Source of the DNA: Cyanobium sp. Cruz CV13-4-11
GTDB lineage: Bacteria; Cyanobacteriota; Cyanobacteriia; PCC-6307; Cyanobiaceae
DNA length: 64,000 nucleotides
Assembly (NCBI RefSeq): GCF_024346055.1
Contig: NZ_JAGQCH010000008.1
Span: 62,001 to 126,000 of the forward strand
Direction of reading: 5' to 3'
Part shown: in pieces, positions 52,766 to 62,260 of the stretch
Layout: each line of letters starts with the position of its first letter
How positions within the stretch are numbered: position 1 is the stretch's first letter
The notes under the pieces: generated by a model
The model's input: the letters and a program-made list of their open reading frames with translations, nothing else
What the model was told of the DNA's origin: nothing
The model's database searches: none
Made by a program: the position numbers and the translations under genes

Positions 52766-54550
52766 CTAGAGGAACGACGGCACCGCCGAGGGGTGGGTGC
52801 TCTGGGCACCCCGATGCACAACCCCATCCTGAACGTCAAGGGTGACCACTTCCCCCATCCGCAGTTCAAACGTGGCATTGGCCACGCCCACGATCACGGG
52901 CACGCCCAGCCGCTCGCCGATCACGGCCGCATGGCTCTGGCGACCTTCCTCCTCGGCGATCACCCCCCGGGCCTTGCGGATCGCCTCCAGGTAGGCGGCG
53001 CTCGTTTCGCGCACCACCAGGATTTCACCGGGCTCAAGGCGAGCCGCCTCCTCCGGGGTGCTGGCCAGGCGCACCTTGCCGCTGATCGTGCCGCTGCCGA
53101 TGCCCACGCCGCGCCCCATCACGGCCGAGACGATGCCCACCTTGACCAGATCGGTGGAGCCACTCACCCCCTCCAGGGTGCCGGCGGTCTGAACCACCAG
53201 ATCGCCGGCGCTCAGCAGACCCAGCTCCTTGGCAGCGGCCATGGCCACGCTGAAGGTGCGGCTGCTGCTGGGCTCATCGTGGATCAGCAGCGGGTTGACC
53301 CCCCAGACCAGCTGCAGTTGGCGGGCCACGCTGACGTCGGAGGTGATCGCCAGGATGGGCGTGCTGGGGCGGAACTTGCTGACACTGCGCGCCGTGGATC
53401 CGGTCTTGGTGAGGGGCAGGATCGCGGCGGCGTTGAGCTGGCGGGCGATGCTGCTGACCGCCTGACAGATGGCGTTGGGGATGGTGGTGGCCATGTGGCT
53501 GTCTAGCACCCGCTGGGGGTAGTCGCGCTCGATGCGGCGGGCGATCTGATCCATGGTGGCCACGGCCTCCACGGGGTAGTCGCCCACGGCGGTTTCGTTG
53601 GAGAGCATCACCGCATCGGTGCCGTCGAGGATGGCGTTGGCCACATCGCTCACCTCGGCCCGGGTGGGCCGCGGGCAGGAGGCCATCGAATCCAGCATCT
53701 GGGTGGCCGTGATGATCGGAATGCCGAGGCTGTTGGCCTTGCGGATCAGCTCCTTCTGCAGCAGGGGCACCTCCTCGGCGGGCATCTCCACCCCGAGGTC
53801 CCCGCGGGCCACCATCACCCCGTCACAGAGGGGAAGGATGGCGTCGATGGCATCGATCGCCTCGAACTTCTCGATCTTGGCCACCACCGGGGTGTTGTGG
53901 CCCTGGCTGCGGATCAGCTCGCGGATCTCCAGCATGTCGGAGGGATTGCGCACGAAGCTGAGCGCGACCCAGTCGACGCCCTGCTGCAGTCCGAAGGTCA
54001 GATCGCGGCGGTCCTTGGGGGTCAGGGCCCGGATCGACAGCTGCACGTCAGGGAAGTTGACCCCCTTGTTATTGGAGAGCACCCCGCCCACGGTGACCCT
54101 GCACTTCAGGGTCTGCCCGGGGCCGTCGACCTCCACCACCACCATTTCGACCCGGCCGTCGTCGAGCAGGATCCGACTGCCGTTGGTCACCTCATCCGCC
54201 AGCCGGTCGTAGGTGACGGTGGCGATCGTGTTGTCGCAGTTGACGGCGCAGGAGGTGAGCGCGAAGGGGTCCCCCTTGGCCAGGGTGATCGGACCGGCCT
54301 GGAAGCGTCCCAGGCGGATCTTGGGGCCCTGGAGATCCTGAAGAATGCCGATGTGCACCCCCAGCTCGTGGGCCACCTGGCGGATGGTGGCGATCCGATC
54401 GGCGTGGTCGCTGTGGTCGCCGTGGGAGAAGTTGAGACGGAAGGTGGTGGCTCCGGCGGCGATCAGTTGCCGCAGCACCTCAGGCGACTCGGTGGCCGGG
54501 CCGATCGTGGCCACGATCTTTGTGCGACGCATGAGATCGTGAGGGGCCAT
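52766..54550 (-). CDS. pyk: Pyruvate kinase
   Basis: 594 residues from the ATG at 54550; ATG 54532 is an alternative. Converts PEP and ADP to pyruvate and ATP. TKIVATIGPATES start, LNFSHGDHSDHA, the catalytic VAKIEKFEAIDAID, MVARGDLGVEMPAEEVP and MLDSMASCPRPTRAEVSDVANAI all present. Residues about 470-594 add a PEP-utilising phosphohistidine-like domain (GRQSHAAVIGERLGVPVIVG), found in one of the two cyanobacterial isoforms. Full length. Confidence 0.95.
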   Translation of the reverse strand: MAPHDLMRRTKIVATIGPATESPEVLRQLIAAGATTFRLNFSHGDHSDHADRIATIRQVAHELGVHIGILQDLQGPKIRLGRFQAGPITLAKGDPFALTSCAVNCDNTIATVTYDRLADEVTNGSRILLDDGRVEMVVVEVDGPGQTLKCRVTVGGVLSNNKGVNFPDVQLSIRALTPKDRRDLTFGLQQGVDWVALSFVRNPSDMLEIRELIRSQGHNTPVVAKIEKFEAIDAIDAILPLCDGVMVARGDLGVEMPAEEVPLLQKELIRKANSLGIPIITATQMLDSMASCPRPTRAEVSDVANAILDGTDAVMLSNETAVGDYPVEAVATMDQIARRIERDYPQRVLDSHMATTIPNAICQAVSSIARQLNAAAILPLTKTGSTARSVSKFRPSTPILAITSDVSVARQLQLVWGVNPLLIHDEPSSSRTFSVAMAAAKELGLLSAGDLVVQTAGTLEGVSGSTDLVKVGIVSAVMGRGVGIGSGTISGKVRLASTPEEAARLEPGEILVVRETSAAYLEAIRKARGVIAEEEGRQSHAAVIGERLGVPVIVGVANATFELRMGEVVTLDVQDGVVHRGAQSTHPSAVPSFL

Positions 54551-54609
54551 TGGACGACCTTGTACAAGGGCGGAAACTACCATCCGGACTTGCCCAGAGC
54601 GCGCTTGAA

Positions 54610-54939
54610 ATGGACTTTCAGGACTACCAGCAACGCTCCCGTGAGACGGCGCGCTACCCGGACGTGGGCGCCAACATCCTCTATCCCACGCTGGGGCTGT
54701 GCGGCGAGGCCGGCGAGGTGGCCGACAAGGTGAAGAAGGTGTTGCGGGACCGGGGCGGCGTGTTCGGCCCCGAGGTCCGCGACGACCTGCGGCTGGAGCT
54801 GGGCGATGTGCTCTGGTATGTAGCCCAGCTGGCCACGGAGCTGGGACTGGATCTTGAAGACGTGGCCGGCGCCAATCTGGCCAAGCTGGTCAGCCGCGCG
54901 GACCGTAACGTGATCGGAGGCAGCGGCGATCGGCGGTGA
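54610..54939 (+). CDS. MazG-like nucleotide pyrophosphohydrolase
   Basis: 109 residues from the ATG at 54610. An all-alpha MazG-type core with the metal-binding motifs LCGEAGEVADKVKK and ELGDVLWYVAQLA. It hydrolyses nucleoside triphosphates to monophosphates and pyrophosphate; a house-cleaning role is inferred. A single MazG domain, unlike two-domain MazG. Divergent from pyk; its stop is overlapped by the next start (GTGA). Confidence 0.9.
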   Translation: MDFQDYQQRSRETARYPDVGANILYPTLGLCGEAGEVADKVKKVLRDRGGVFGPEVRDDLRLELGDVLWYVAQLATELGLDLEDVAGANLAKLVSRADRNVIGGSGDRR

Positions 54940-55454
54940 AGCAGCGAGGAATCGCCTGGGCCACCCTGGCCCGACGGGTGGCAGGTCTGCTCCTGGGACT
55001 GCTGATGCTGCTCAGCGTGCCAGCCCTGGCGGCCGCCACCGATCTGAAGGTGTCTGAAGTGGTGGTCGAGCCCTGTCCCGCCGACGACCCCGGCACCCAG
55101 CCTGAGCTGGCCCGCCCCAGTGGGGCCAGCTGCTGGGCCCTGCGGGGTGTGGTGGTCAACCCCGGTGGCAAGCCCGTCATGGACACCGATGTCTTCGGCC
55201 TGATCCTCGATGCCAGCGGTGAGCCGGTGCTGCCGAACCGCACCCGGGTGGGTTCGATCGGCGATGTGCCGCCCGGCCGCTCCAGCTTCGCCCTGCGCCT
55301 GGCCGTGCCGGCCGGCACCCCGGGCCCCCTCGGCACCCGCAGCGTCAAGGCGAGGGGCTTCAGCGCCCCGGTGCGCACCCGGGCCGGGGCGGACGATGAA
55401 CTCCTGCCCCTGGAAGAGGCCCTGGGGACCTCCGACGATCCGTCCGCTCAGTAG
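54936..55454 (+). CDS. Conserved hypothetical secreted protein
   Basis: 172 residues from GTG 54936. An N-terminal signal peptide is visible (LARRVAGLLLGLLMLLS, with Ala-rich cleavage region near residue 33). The mature protein is beta-rich (VVVEPCPADDPG, CWALRGVVVNPGGKPVMD, DVFGLILDASGEPVLP), perhaps a FxLYD-like fold, with two cysteines. Function unknown. Overlaps the MazG-like gene by four bases and the YggT gene tail by seven. Confidence 0.78.
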   Translation: MKQRGIAWATLARRVAGLLLGLLMLLSVPALAAATDLKVSEVVVEPCPADDPGTQPELARPSGASCWALRGVVVNPGGKPVMDTDVFGLILDASGEPVLPNRTRVGSIGDVPPGRSSFALRLAVPAGTPGPLGTRSVKARGFSAPVRTRAGADDELLPLEEALGTSDDPSAQ

Positions 55455-55738
55455 GGCAGGCCGCCGGAAAGGGTGGCGATCGAAGCCCCCAGGAGGCTCT
55501 GGGCCAGCTGCAGGGCGATGAAGGCCACCAGCGCCGAAAGGTCGATGCCGCCCAGCGGGGGAATCAGGCCGCGAAAGGCGTTGAGGTAGGGGTCGGTGAT
55601 GGCGCTGACGCTGGAGAGCACCGGGTTGCTCCAGTCGAGGTTGGGGAACCAGCTCAGCAGCACCCGGACCAGCAGCACCAGGAGGTAGATGCTGAGGGTC
55701 TGGGCCAGCACCTGGAGCAGGAAGACGAGGATGTTCAT
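55448..55738 (-). CDS. YggT family membrane protein
   Basis: 96 residues. Two membrane helices (about 5-30 and 66-90) flanking the YggT signature segment LLSWFPNLDWSNPVLSSV and the ITDPYLNAFRGLIPPLGGID loop. Similar to chloroplast CCB3-type proteins, which act in cytochrome b6 heme attachment, but small cyanobacterial YggT proteins have various roles. Precedes the scpB gene on the same strand by 39 bases. Confidence 0.9.
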   Translation of the reverse strand: MNILVFLLQVLAQTLSIYLLVLLVRVLLSWFPNLDWSNPVLSSVSAITDPYLNAFRGLIPPLGGIDLSALVAFIALQLAQSLLGASIATLSGGLPY

Positions 55739-55777
55739 GGAAAGGGTCGAGGGGTGGGCTGCAACCGCCAGCCAACT

Positions 55778-56344
55778 CTATGGATCCGCCTCTTCGTCGG
55801 GTGACGGCGGGCTCGCGTCTGTCTCGGCGGCCGCCAGGCGCGAGCCCAGGGCCGCCAGGTCGTCGGCCTTCAGGGAGAAGGTGCGATGGAACTTCTCACT
55901 CAGGCTGAGCCAGTAGGAGCGTCCGTCGCTCTGGCGGCGGCGCTCGATGAAGTCCTGGGCCAGCAGTTCCTTGATGTGCTCGTAGGCCCCCGAGCCGCGC
56001 AGCTCCACCAGCTCCGACTGCAGCAGCCGTTTCTTGAGGGCGATCGTGGCCAGGGTGCGCAGGGCGGCGATGGAGAGATCCACCGGCAGCAGGTTCTGCA
56101 CCAGATCCCCCAGGCCCGCCCGCAGCTGCAACGCGTAGCGCTGCCCGTCCTGATGAATCTCCAGGGCCGTGTCCCGGTGGGCGTAGTCGGCCATCAGGGT
56201 GATCAGGGCCAGCTCGGCCGCGTCCCGCTCGATGCCGGCGATGGTGGCCAGCTCCCCCAGCTCCAGCGGCCGCCCCTTGAGGTAAAGGATGGCCTCCAGC
56301 CGAGCCGGCAGGGACAGGCCGCAGAAGGGTTCGGGTTCAGCCAT
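55778..56344 (-). CDS. scpB: Segregation and condensation protein B
   Basis: 188 residues from the ATG at 56344. ScpB forms the SMC-ScpAB complex for chromosome segregation. Two winged-helix domains are visible: ARLEAILYLKGRPLELGELA in the first, IALKKRLLQSELVELRGSGAYEHIKELLAQDFI in the second, with an acidic C-terminal tail. Start overlaps the ilvA stop by 8 bases, which suggests coupling. Confidence 0.93.
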   Translation of the reverse strand: MAEPEPFCGLSLPARLEAILYLKGRPLELGELATIAGIERDAAELALITLMADYAHRDTALEIHQDGQRYALQLRAGLGDLVQNLLPVDLSIAALRTLATIALKKRLLQSELVELRGSGAYEHIKELLAQDFIERRRQSDGRSYWLSLSEKFHRTFSLKADDLAALGSRLAAAETDASPPSPDEEADP

Positions 56345-57950
56345 GGGGAAGGGCGGCAGGGCGTGGCGGCAGGCTGTGGCCCACTTCCCCCAGGAACAGG
56401 CGGTAGGCCGGGTTGTGGGTCTCCTCCCAGTGCTGGTAGGGGAGATCGGCGAGGAAGGCCTGCCAGGCCTCCAGCTCCCCAGGCGGCACCTGCACCCCCA
56501 CCACGATGCGGCCAACGTCGGCGCCGTGGTTGCGGTAGTGAAAGATGCTGATGTTCCAGTTGGGATGCAGGGCGTTCACGAACGCCATCAGGGCCCCGGG
56601 CCGTTCTGGGAACATGAAGCGGTAGAGCCGCTCCTCTCCCTGGTTCAGGGCCGCCCCGGCGCTCGCCGGCAGCCGTCCCCCCACCATGTGGCAGAGATGG
56701 AGCTTGGCCAGCTCGTCGCCGCTGAGGTCGAGGCAGGGAAACCCGTGCTCCTCCAGGGCCTCCATGAGCTGGCGGGTGTCCTGGTGGCCGCTGATCTGCA
56801 CCCCCACGAAGATGTGGGCCAGCCGGGGGTCGGCCAGGCGGTAGCTGAACTCGGTGAGGCTGCGCTGGCCGAGGACGGCGCAGAACCGCGCCAGGCTGCC
56901 GGGTTGCTCGGGGATCTCCACCGCCAGCAGGGCTTCCCGCTCCTCGCCGAGCTCGGCCCGTTCCGCCACGAAGGCCAGCCGGTCGAAGTTCATGTTGGCG
57001 CCGCAGGCCACCGCCACCAGGGTCCGGTCCCGCAGCTGACGCTGCGCCACGTCCTTCTTCATGCCAGCCACCGAGAGGGCGCCCGCCGGCTCCAGGATCG
57101 AGCGGGTGTCCTCGAAGACATCTTTGATAGCGGCGCAGATCTCATCGGTGTCCACCGTGACCATGCGATCGACACAACGCTGGGCCAGGGCGAAGGTGTG
57201 GACGCCCACCTGGCGCACGGCCACGCCGTCAGCGAACAGGCCCACTTGGTCGAGCCGCACCCGCTCCCCCGCCGCCAGGGAACGGGTCATGGCGTCGGCA
57301 TCGCTCGGCTCGACCCCGATCACCTCCACCTGGGGCCAGAGGCTCTTGACGTAGGCGCCGATGCCGGCGATCAGCCCGCCACCGCCCACCGCCACGTAGA
57401 TGGCGTCGGGGGGATCGGAGCACTGGCGCAGGATCTCCAGGCCGATCGTGCCCTGGCCGGCGATCACATCCGGGTCGTCGAAGGGATGGATGAAGGTGAG
57501 TCCCCGCTGCCGCTGCAGCCGGTGGGCCTCCTCGCAGGCCTCGTCGTAGGTGTCGCCATGCAGCACCACTTCGGCTCCCCTGGCCGCCACCGAGCGCACC
57601 TTCATGTCCGGTGTGGTGATTGGCATCACGATCACGGCCGTGCAGCCCAGCCGCTGGGCGGCCAGGGCCACCCCCTGGGCATGGTTGCCGGCGCTGGCGG
57701 CGATCACTCCCCGGTCGAGTTCGGCCCGATCAAGGCCCGCCATCTTGTTGTAAGCGCCGCGCAGCTTGAAGCTGAACACGGGCTGGAGATCCTCCCGCTT
57801 GAGCAGCACCTGGTTGAGGAGCCGGCGGGACAGGTTGGGGGCGGGGTCGAGGGGGGATTCGATCGCCACGTCATAGACCCGGGCCCGCAGGATCCGCTGC
57901 AGGTAGGCGGTGGTCTCGAGAAAGGCGTCGTCGTGGGCGGCCAAAGTCAT
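56337..57950 (-). CDS. ilvA: Threonine ammonia-lyase (biosynthetic)
   Basis: 537 residues from the ATG at 57950. First step of isoleucine synthesis: threonine to 2-oxobutanoate and ammonia, PLP-dependent. The Schiff-base lysine is K62 in VFSFKLRGAYNKM; the GGGGLIAGIGAYVK cofactor loop and ASAGNHAQGVALAA are present. Two C-terminal regulatory ACT-like domains (about 345-520, HIFVGVQISG and VGRIVVGVQVPP) mark it as the isoleucine-inhibited type. Divergent from dxs, coupled to scpB. Confidence 0.96.
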   Translation of the reverse strand: MTLAAHDDAFLETTAYLQRILRARVYDVAIESPLDPAPNLSRRLLNQVLLKREDLQPVFSFKLRGAYNKMAGLDRAELDRGVIAASAGNHAQGVALAAQRLGCTAVIVMPITTPDMKVRSVAARGAEVVLHGDTYDEACEEAHRLQRQRGLTFIHPFDDPDVIAGQGTIGLEILRQCSDPPDAIYVAVGGGGLIAGIGAYVKSLWPQVEVIGVEPSDADAMTRSLAAGERVRLDQVGLFADGVAVRQVGVHTFALAQRCVDRMVTVDTDEICAAIKDVFEDTRSILEPAGALSVAGMKKDVAQRQLRDRTLVAVACGANMNFDRLAFVAERAELGEEREALLAVEIPEQPGSLARFCAVLGQRSLTEFSYRLADPRLAHIFVGVQISGHQDTRQLMEALEEHGFPCLDLSGDELAKLHLCHMVGGRLPASAGAALNQGEERLYRFMFPERPGALMAFVNALHPNWNISIFHYRNHGADVGRIVVGVQVPPGELEAWQAFLADLPYQHWEETHNPAYRLFLGEVGHSLPPRPAALPHG

Positions 57951-58046
57951 GGCCCCAGTGTCGCAACCCGACCCTGCAACGGTGGCGTTCGCCGCCGTGG
58001 GTCGGAGCGAACCCCGTAGATTGGCCACCTGGAAGCAAGGAAGGGC

Positions 58047-59966
58047 ATGCATCTGAGCGAGCTGAGCCATCCGAATCAGCTGCACGGCCTGAGCACCGCA
58101 GAACTCGAGGCCATGGCTCGCCAGATCCGCGAGAAGCATCTGGAGGTGGTCTCCACCAGTGGTGGGCACCTGGGTCCGGGGCTGGGGGTCGTGGAACTCA
58201 CCCTGGCCTTGTACCAAACCCTCGACCTCGATCACGACCGGGTGGTGTGGGATGTGGGCCACCAGGCCTATCCCCACAAGCTGGTCACGGGGCGCTACAA
58301 GGATTTCCACACCCTTCGCCAGAAGGGCGGTGTGGCTGGTTATCTCAAACGCAGCGAGAGCCGCTTCGATCACTTCGGTGCCGGCCACGCCTCCACCAGC
58401 ATCTCGGCGGCCCTGGGCATGGCCCTGGCCCGCGACCGCCGTGGCGACGATTTCAAATGTGTCGCCGTGATCGGCGATGGGGCCCTCACCGGCGGCATGG
58501 CCCTGGAGGCCATCAACCATGCGGGCCACCTGCCGCGCACGAAGCTGCTCGTGGTGCTGAACGACAACGACATGTCGATCTCAGCGCCGGTGGGGGCCCT
58601 CTCCACCCACCTCAACCGCATGCGGCTCAGCAAGCCGGTCCAGTTCCTCTCCGGCAGCGCCGAGGAGGCGGTGAAGCACCTCCCCTTCCTGCACGGCGAA
58701 CTGCCCACCGAGCTCAAGACGCTCAAGGAGAGCATGAAACGGCTGGCGGTGCCCAAGGTGGGGGCCGTGTTCGAGGAGCTGGGCTTCACCTACGTGGGCC
58801 CGATCGACGGCCACGACATCCCCGAGATGGTGCGGACCTTTCAGGCGGCGCACCGCTGCGAGGGTCCGGTGCTGGTGCACGTGGCCACCACCAAGGGCAA
58901 GGGCTACCCCTACGCCGAGGCCGACCAGGTGGGTTACCACGCCCAGTCGGCCTTCGATCTGGCCACCGGTAAGGCCTACCCCTCCAGCAAGCCCAAGCCC
59001 CCCAGCTGGAGCAAGGTCTTCGGCCAGACGCTGGTCAAGATCTGCGAGCAGGATCCCAGGGTGGTGGGCATCACCGCCGCCATGGCCACCGGCACCGGGC
59101 TGGATCTGCTGGAGAAGGCGTTGCCCCAGCAGTATTTCGATGTGGGCATCGCCGAGCAGCACGCCGTGACGATGGCGGCGGGCATGGCCTGCGAAGGTCT
59201 GCGGCCGGTGGTGGCCATCTACAGCACCTTTCTGCAGCGCGCCTACGACCAGCTCATCCATGACGTCGGCATCCAGAAGCTGCCGGTCACCTTCGTGCTG
59301 GATCGGGCCGGCATCGTCGGCGCCGACGGCCCCACCCACCAGGGCCAGTACGACATCAGCTACCTGCGGGCCGTGCCGAACTTCACGGTGATGGCCCCGA
59401 AGGACGAGGCCGAACTGCAACGCATGCTGGTCACCGCGATCGCCCACGACGGCCCCTGTGCCATCCGCATCCCCCGGGGGGAAGGGGAAGGGGTGCCCCT
59501 GATGGACGAGGGCTGGCAGCCCCTGGAGATCGGCCGCGGTGAGCTGCTCACCGACGGCGATGACGTGCTGATCGTGGCCTACGGCGCCATGGTGGCGCCG
59601 GCCATGGCCACCGCCGGCCTCCTGCAGGAGAAGGGTCTGCGGGCGGCGGTGGTCAATGCCCGCTTCCTGCGCCCCCTCGATGAGGCCCTGATCCTGCCGT
59701 TGGCGCGGCGGATCGGCCGGGTCGTGACGATGGAGGAAGGCGCCCTGGCCGGTGGCTTCGGTGCGGCGGTTGTGGAAACCCTCAACGACCACGAGTTGAC
59801 CGTCCCGGTGCTGCGCATCGGCATCCCGGACGTCCTTGTCGATCACGCCAGTCCCGACCAGAGCAAGGAAAGCCTCGGCCTCACCCCCGCCCAGATGGCC
59901 GATCGCATCCACGAGCGTTTCGGTCCTGTGTTCCGCGCCTCCGTCCCCACCGCCCTTGCCGTCTGA
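58047..59966 (+). CDS. dxs: 1-deoxy-D-xylulose-5-phosphate synthase
   Basis: 639 residues with a clear ribosome binding site (AAGGAAGGG) before the ATG at 58047. Entry step of the MEP isoprenoid pathway. Thiamine diphosphate motif [18 protein letters not shown], the N-terminal [20 protein letters not shown], and [17 protein letters not shown] are intact. Length is typical. The downstream oxidoreductase starts 11 bases inside its 3' end, so the two genes are translationally linked. Confidence 0.97.
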   Translation: MHLSELSHPNQLHGLSTAELEAMARQIREKHLEVVSTSGGHLGPGLGVVELTLALYQTLDLDHDRVVWDVGHQAYPHKLVTGRYKDFHTLRQKGGVAGYLKRSESRFDHFGAGHASTSISAALGMALARDRRGDDFKCVAVIGDGALTGGMALEAINHAGHLPRTKLLVVLNDNDMSISAPVGALSTHLNRMRLSKPVQFLSGSAEEAVKHLPFLHGELPTELKTLKESMKRLAVPKVGAVFEELGFTYVGPIDGHDIPEMVRTFQAAHRCEGPVLVHVATTKGKGYPYAEADQVGYHAQSAFDLATGKAYPSSKPKPPSWSKVFGQTLVKICEQDPRVVGITAAMATGTGLDLLEKALPQQYFDVGIAEQHAVTMAAGMACEGLRPVVAIYSTFLQRAYDQLIHDVGIQKLPVTFVLDRAGIVGADGPTHQGQYDISYLRAVPNFTVMAPKDEAELQRMLVTAIAHDGPCAIRIPRGEGEGVPLMDEGWQPLEIGRGELLTDGDDVLIVAYGAMVAPAMATAGLLQEKGLRAAVVNARFLRPLDEALILPLARRIGRVVTMEEGALAGGFGAAVVETLNDHELTVPVLRIGIPDVLVDHASPDQSKESLGLTPAQMADRIHERFGPVFRASVPTALAV

Positions 59967-61197
59967 GTCGTCCCTCTGCTGCCAGGTGCTGGTGGTGGGG
60001 GCCGGTCCGGCCGGTGGAGACCTGGCTCGGCGTCTTGCTCTTCAAGGCGTGGATGTCGTCCTGGTGGATCGCCTGTCCGACCTGAGCCGTTCCGCCTTCA
60101 GCAGCGCCGCCCTGCCGGTCGCGTCCATGGAGGACTTCGGCCTGCCGGCGGAGGTGGTGGGCAGCCGCTGGCGGCAGTGGCAGCTGATCGGTCCCGCCAG
60201 GGCCACCCGCACCTGGGCCTCGCCCCATCCCCTTGGTGTGGTGCTCGATTTCGGTGCTCTGCGCCGCTGGCAGGCCGACCAGTGCCTGCGTTGGGGCGGC
60301 CGGGTGCAGCTGGGGCTCCAGGCCTGCTCCAGCCACCAGCAGGGCGAGCGGATGGTCACCGTGCTGCGCCGCCCCGATGGCACCATGCTGCGCGTCAGCA
60401 GCGACTGGACCGTGGATGCCACTGGCCAGGCCAGGGCCCTGCTGGGGGATCCGCCGCCGGCCCGGCGCCCGCGTGAAGGGCTGGTGCGGGCCGCCGGCCT
60501 GGAGTGGCTGCTGCGGGTGTCTCCCTCCGGCTGGGAGCGCTGGGGTGATCGGCTCAGTTTCTGCCTCGGCAGCGACTGGGTGCCCCAGGGCTACGGCTGG
60601 ATCTTTCCGATGCAGCCGGGGGTGCTGAAGCTCGGGGTATGCCGGCTGGTGGATGCCCAGCGCCAGCAGCCGCCCCTGGGGGGATTGATCACGGAGGTGG
60701 GCCGGCGCTTGCTGGCTGACGAAATGGCTGGCGAGGCCTTCAAGGTCCTGGACCGCCACGGCGGGCTGGTGCGCAGCACGATCCGCCGCCGGGAACCCCA
60801 TCAGCGGGGACGGCTGGTGGGCCTGGGCGATGCGGTCAGCACCGCCAACCTGCTGGGCGGCGAAGGCATTCGCCACGCCCTGACCAGCAGCGCGGTGCTG
60901 GCTCCCCTGCTGCAGGACGCTCTGGGAGCCTCAGGCGGTTCAGCTTCGGCGCAGCAGGCCATGCGGGACTATGCGCCCCAACTGAGGCGAGCCCTGGGCT
61001 GGCGCTGGTCGCTGAGCGGCCGGCTGGCGCGACGCACTTGGCTGAGCCTGCACGAACCGAAGGCCGATGGCCGTCTCGACCAGGTGCTGCGGGGCCTGGA
61101 AGGTTGCAGGGCCGAGGATCTATCGGCCCTGCTGTTCGGCTATCGCTTCGAGCGCTACGGCCTCAGGGCCATGCCGTACCTGCTGGGCTGGCGCTGA
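59956..61197 (+). CDS. FAD-dependent oxidoreductase (geranylgeranyl reductase-like)
   Basis: 413 residues from TTG 59956, which lies inside dxs. FAD-binding Rossmann motif [16 protein letters not shown] near residues 11-26 and the second flavin motif [25 protein letters not shown] near residue 280 mark the geranylgeranyl reductase/lycopene cyclase-like flavoprotein superfamily. Substrate is not certain; coupling to dxs suggests an isoprenoid. Not the standard ChlP by eye (shorter and divergent). Convergent with psaK. Confidence 0.85.
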   Translation: MPSESSLCCQVLVVGAGPAGGDLARRLALQGVDVVLVDRLSDLSRSAFSSAALPVASMEDFGLPAEVVGSRWRQWQLIGPARATRTWASPHPLGVVLDFGALRRWQADQCLRWGGRVQLGLQACSSHQQGERMVTVLRRPDGTMLRVSSDWTVDATGQARALLGDPPPARRPREGLVRAAGLEWLLRVSPSGWERWGDRLSFCLGSDWVPQGYGWIFPMQPGVLKLGVCRLVDAQRQQPPLGGLITEVGRRLLADEMAGEAFKVLDRHGGLVRSTIRRREPHQRGRLVGLGDAVSTANLLGGEGIRHALTSSAVLAPLLQDALGASGGSASAQQAMRDYAPQLRRALGWRWSLSGRLARRTWLSLHEPKADGRLDQVLRGLEGCRAEDLSALLFGYRFERYGLRAMPYLLGWR

Positions 61198-61218
61198 AGT
61201 CCAGCCGGCGCCGGAACC

Positions 61219-61476
61219 TCAGAGAACGCCGCGGGACGCCAGGCCCAGGATCGCGCCCATGCCGAGGATGTGGCCCAGGCTGGTGGTGCCGAGCATGGCG
61301 CCGTGGCTGAAACCGCCGAAGAAGGAATTGTTGGGCAGCTGCAGACCCACGTTCTGCTGCTGGATGGTGGCCTTGCCGATGGCGATGGCGATGACGTTGC
61401 ACACGATCATGACCAGGGCCACCTTGGGAGACCAGCTGATCGACGCGGGAGCCATGGCCAGGAGGGGAGCGATCAT
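61219..61476 (-). CDS. psaK: Photosystem I subunit PsaK
   Basis: 85 residues. Two membrane helices; the WSPKVALVMIVCNVIAIAIG segment and the FFGGFSHGAMLGTTSLGHIL segment match PsaK, a peripheral photosystem I antenna subunit at the edge of the trimer. Full length. Separated from the upstream DUF3593 gene by 55 bases, with no clear terminator in between. Confidence 0.95.
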   Translation of the reverse strand: MIAPLLAMAPASISWSPKVALVMIVCNVIAIAIGKATIQQQNVGLQLPNNSFFGGFSHGAMLGTTSLGHILGMGAILGLASRGVL

Positions 61477-61531
61477 GATGCACTTGCTGACGCCCCATCT
61501 TCCGGGTCAGGGGGAGCTGCGCCCCGCGCCC

Positions 61532-61891
61532 TTAAGACTTGTTGACCTGGGTTCCGGCTGAACCCGCCGCCGGTGGTTCCGAGGGGAGCAGCCGGAACCC
61601 CAGCAGCACCACCAGGTTGCTGAGGGTCAGGAAGGCCTCGGCGCCGCCGTGCAGGGGATCGACGTCCGCCAGCTGCCGCCCGTAGACCTGCTGGGCCACC
61701 ACGGCGGCGGCGATGGTGACCGCCACGAACAGCAACGTCAGCTGGAAGCCCCGTATCGCCAGGCGCGGAAAGGCCCGCACCTTCTGCGCCCACCACAGGA
61801 AGGCCAGGTAGGGCAGGAGCGAGAGCACGAAGAACGGTGCCGGATCCACCCCACCCAGGTGCTGAAACCAGTTGGCCAGGGGCAGGCTCAC
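61532..61891 (-). CDS. DUF3593 family membrane protein
   Basis: 119 residues from GTG 61891, chosen because it overlaps the Ycf49 stop by four bases. Three membrane helices; the start VSLPLANWFQHLGGVDPAPFF and the RLAIRGFQLTLLFVAVTI segment fit DUF3593. Small cyanobacterial membrane family of unknown function, always seen with Ycf49-like genes as far as I recall. Coupled translation with Ycf49 is likely. Confidence 0.85.
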   Translation of the reverse strand: MSLPLANWFQHLGGVDPAPFFVLSLLPYLAFLWWAQKVRAFPRLAIRGFQLTLLFVAVTIAAAVVAQQVYGRQLADVDPLHGGAEAFLTLSNLVVLLGFRLLPSEPPAAGSAGTQVNKS

Positions 61892-62205
61892 GGGGTTCCG
61901 TCCTCCGGGGCGAGCCGCTGCTGCCGCAGCAGGTTCAAGGCGGCCAGGGCCAGGGCCCCGTTGCCCAGGGCCGTGAGGCCGGCCTGCAGCACCACCAACC
62001 CCTTGAGGGCCTCGCTGTTGTCGAACAGATGCCAGGTGCAGGCCGCCATGGCGCTCACCAGGGCCGGCACCATGGCCAGGGCCAGCCAGCGCCAGCCCCC
62101 TTCCCGCCGCAGCCGCCCATAGGCCTGCACGGCGAGGATCGCCAGCATCCACTCGAGCACCGACGTGATGTGGATCCACCAGGTGGGCAGCGACAGCGCG
62201 TGCAT
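61888..62205 (-). CDS. ycf49: Ycf49-like protein (DUF2499)
   Basis: 105 residues. Starts MHALSLPTWWIHITSVLEW and continues with the WHLFDNSEALKGLVVLQAGLT stretch, both typical of Ycf49/DUF2499, which is encoded in some algal plastids. Three membrane helices. Function unknown. First gene of a minus-strand unit with DUF3593, perhaps including psaK. Divergent from csaB. Confidence 0.88.
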   Translation of the reverse strand: MHALSLPTWWIHITSVLEWMLAILAVQAYGRLRREGGWRWLALAMVPALVSAMAACTWHLFDNSEALKGLVVLQAGLTALGNGALALAALNLLRQQRLAPEDGTP

Positions 62206-62260
62206 GGGCGGGGCCTGGTGGGATCCGTAATGTACGGAGCCGGAACCACCGCTGCGTCGG

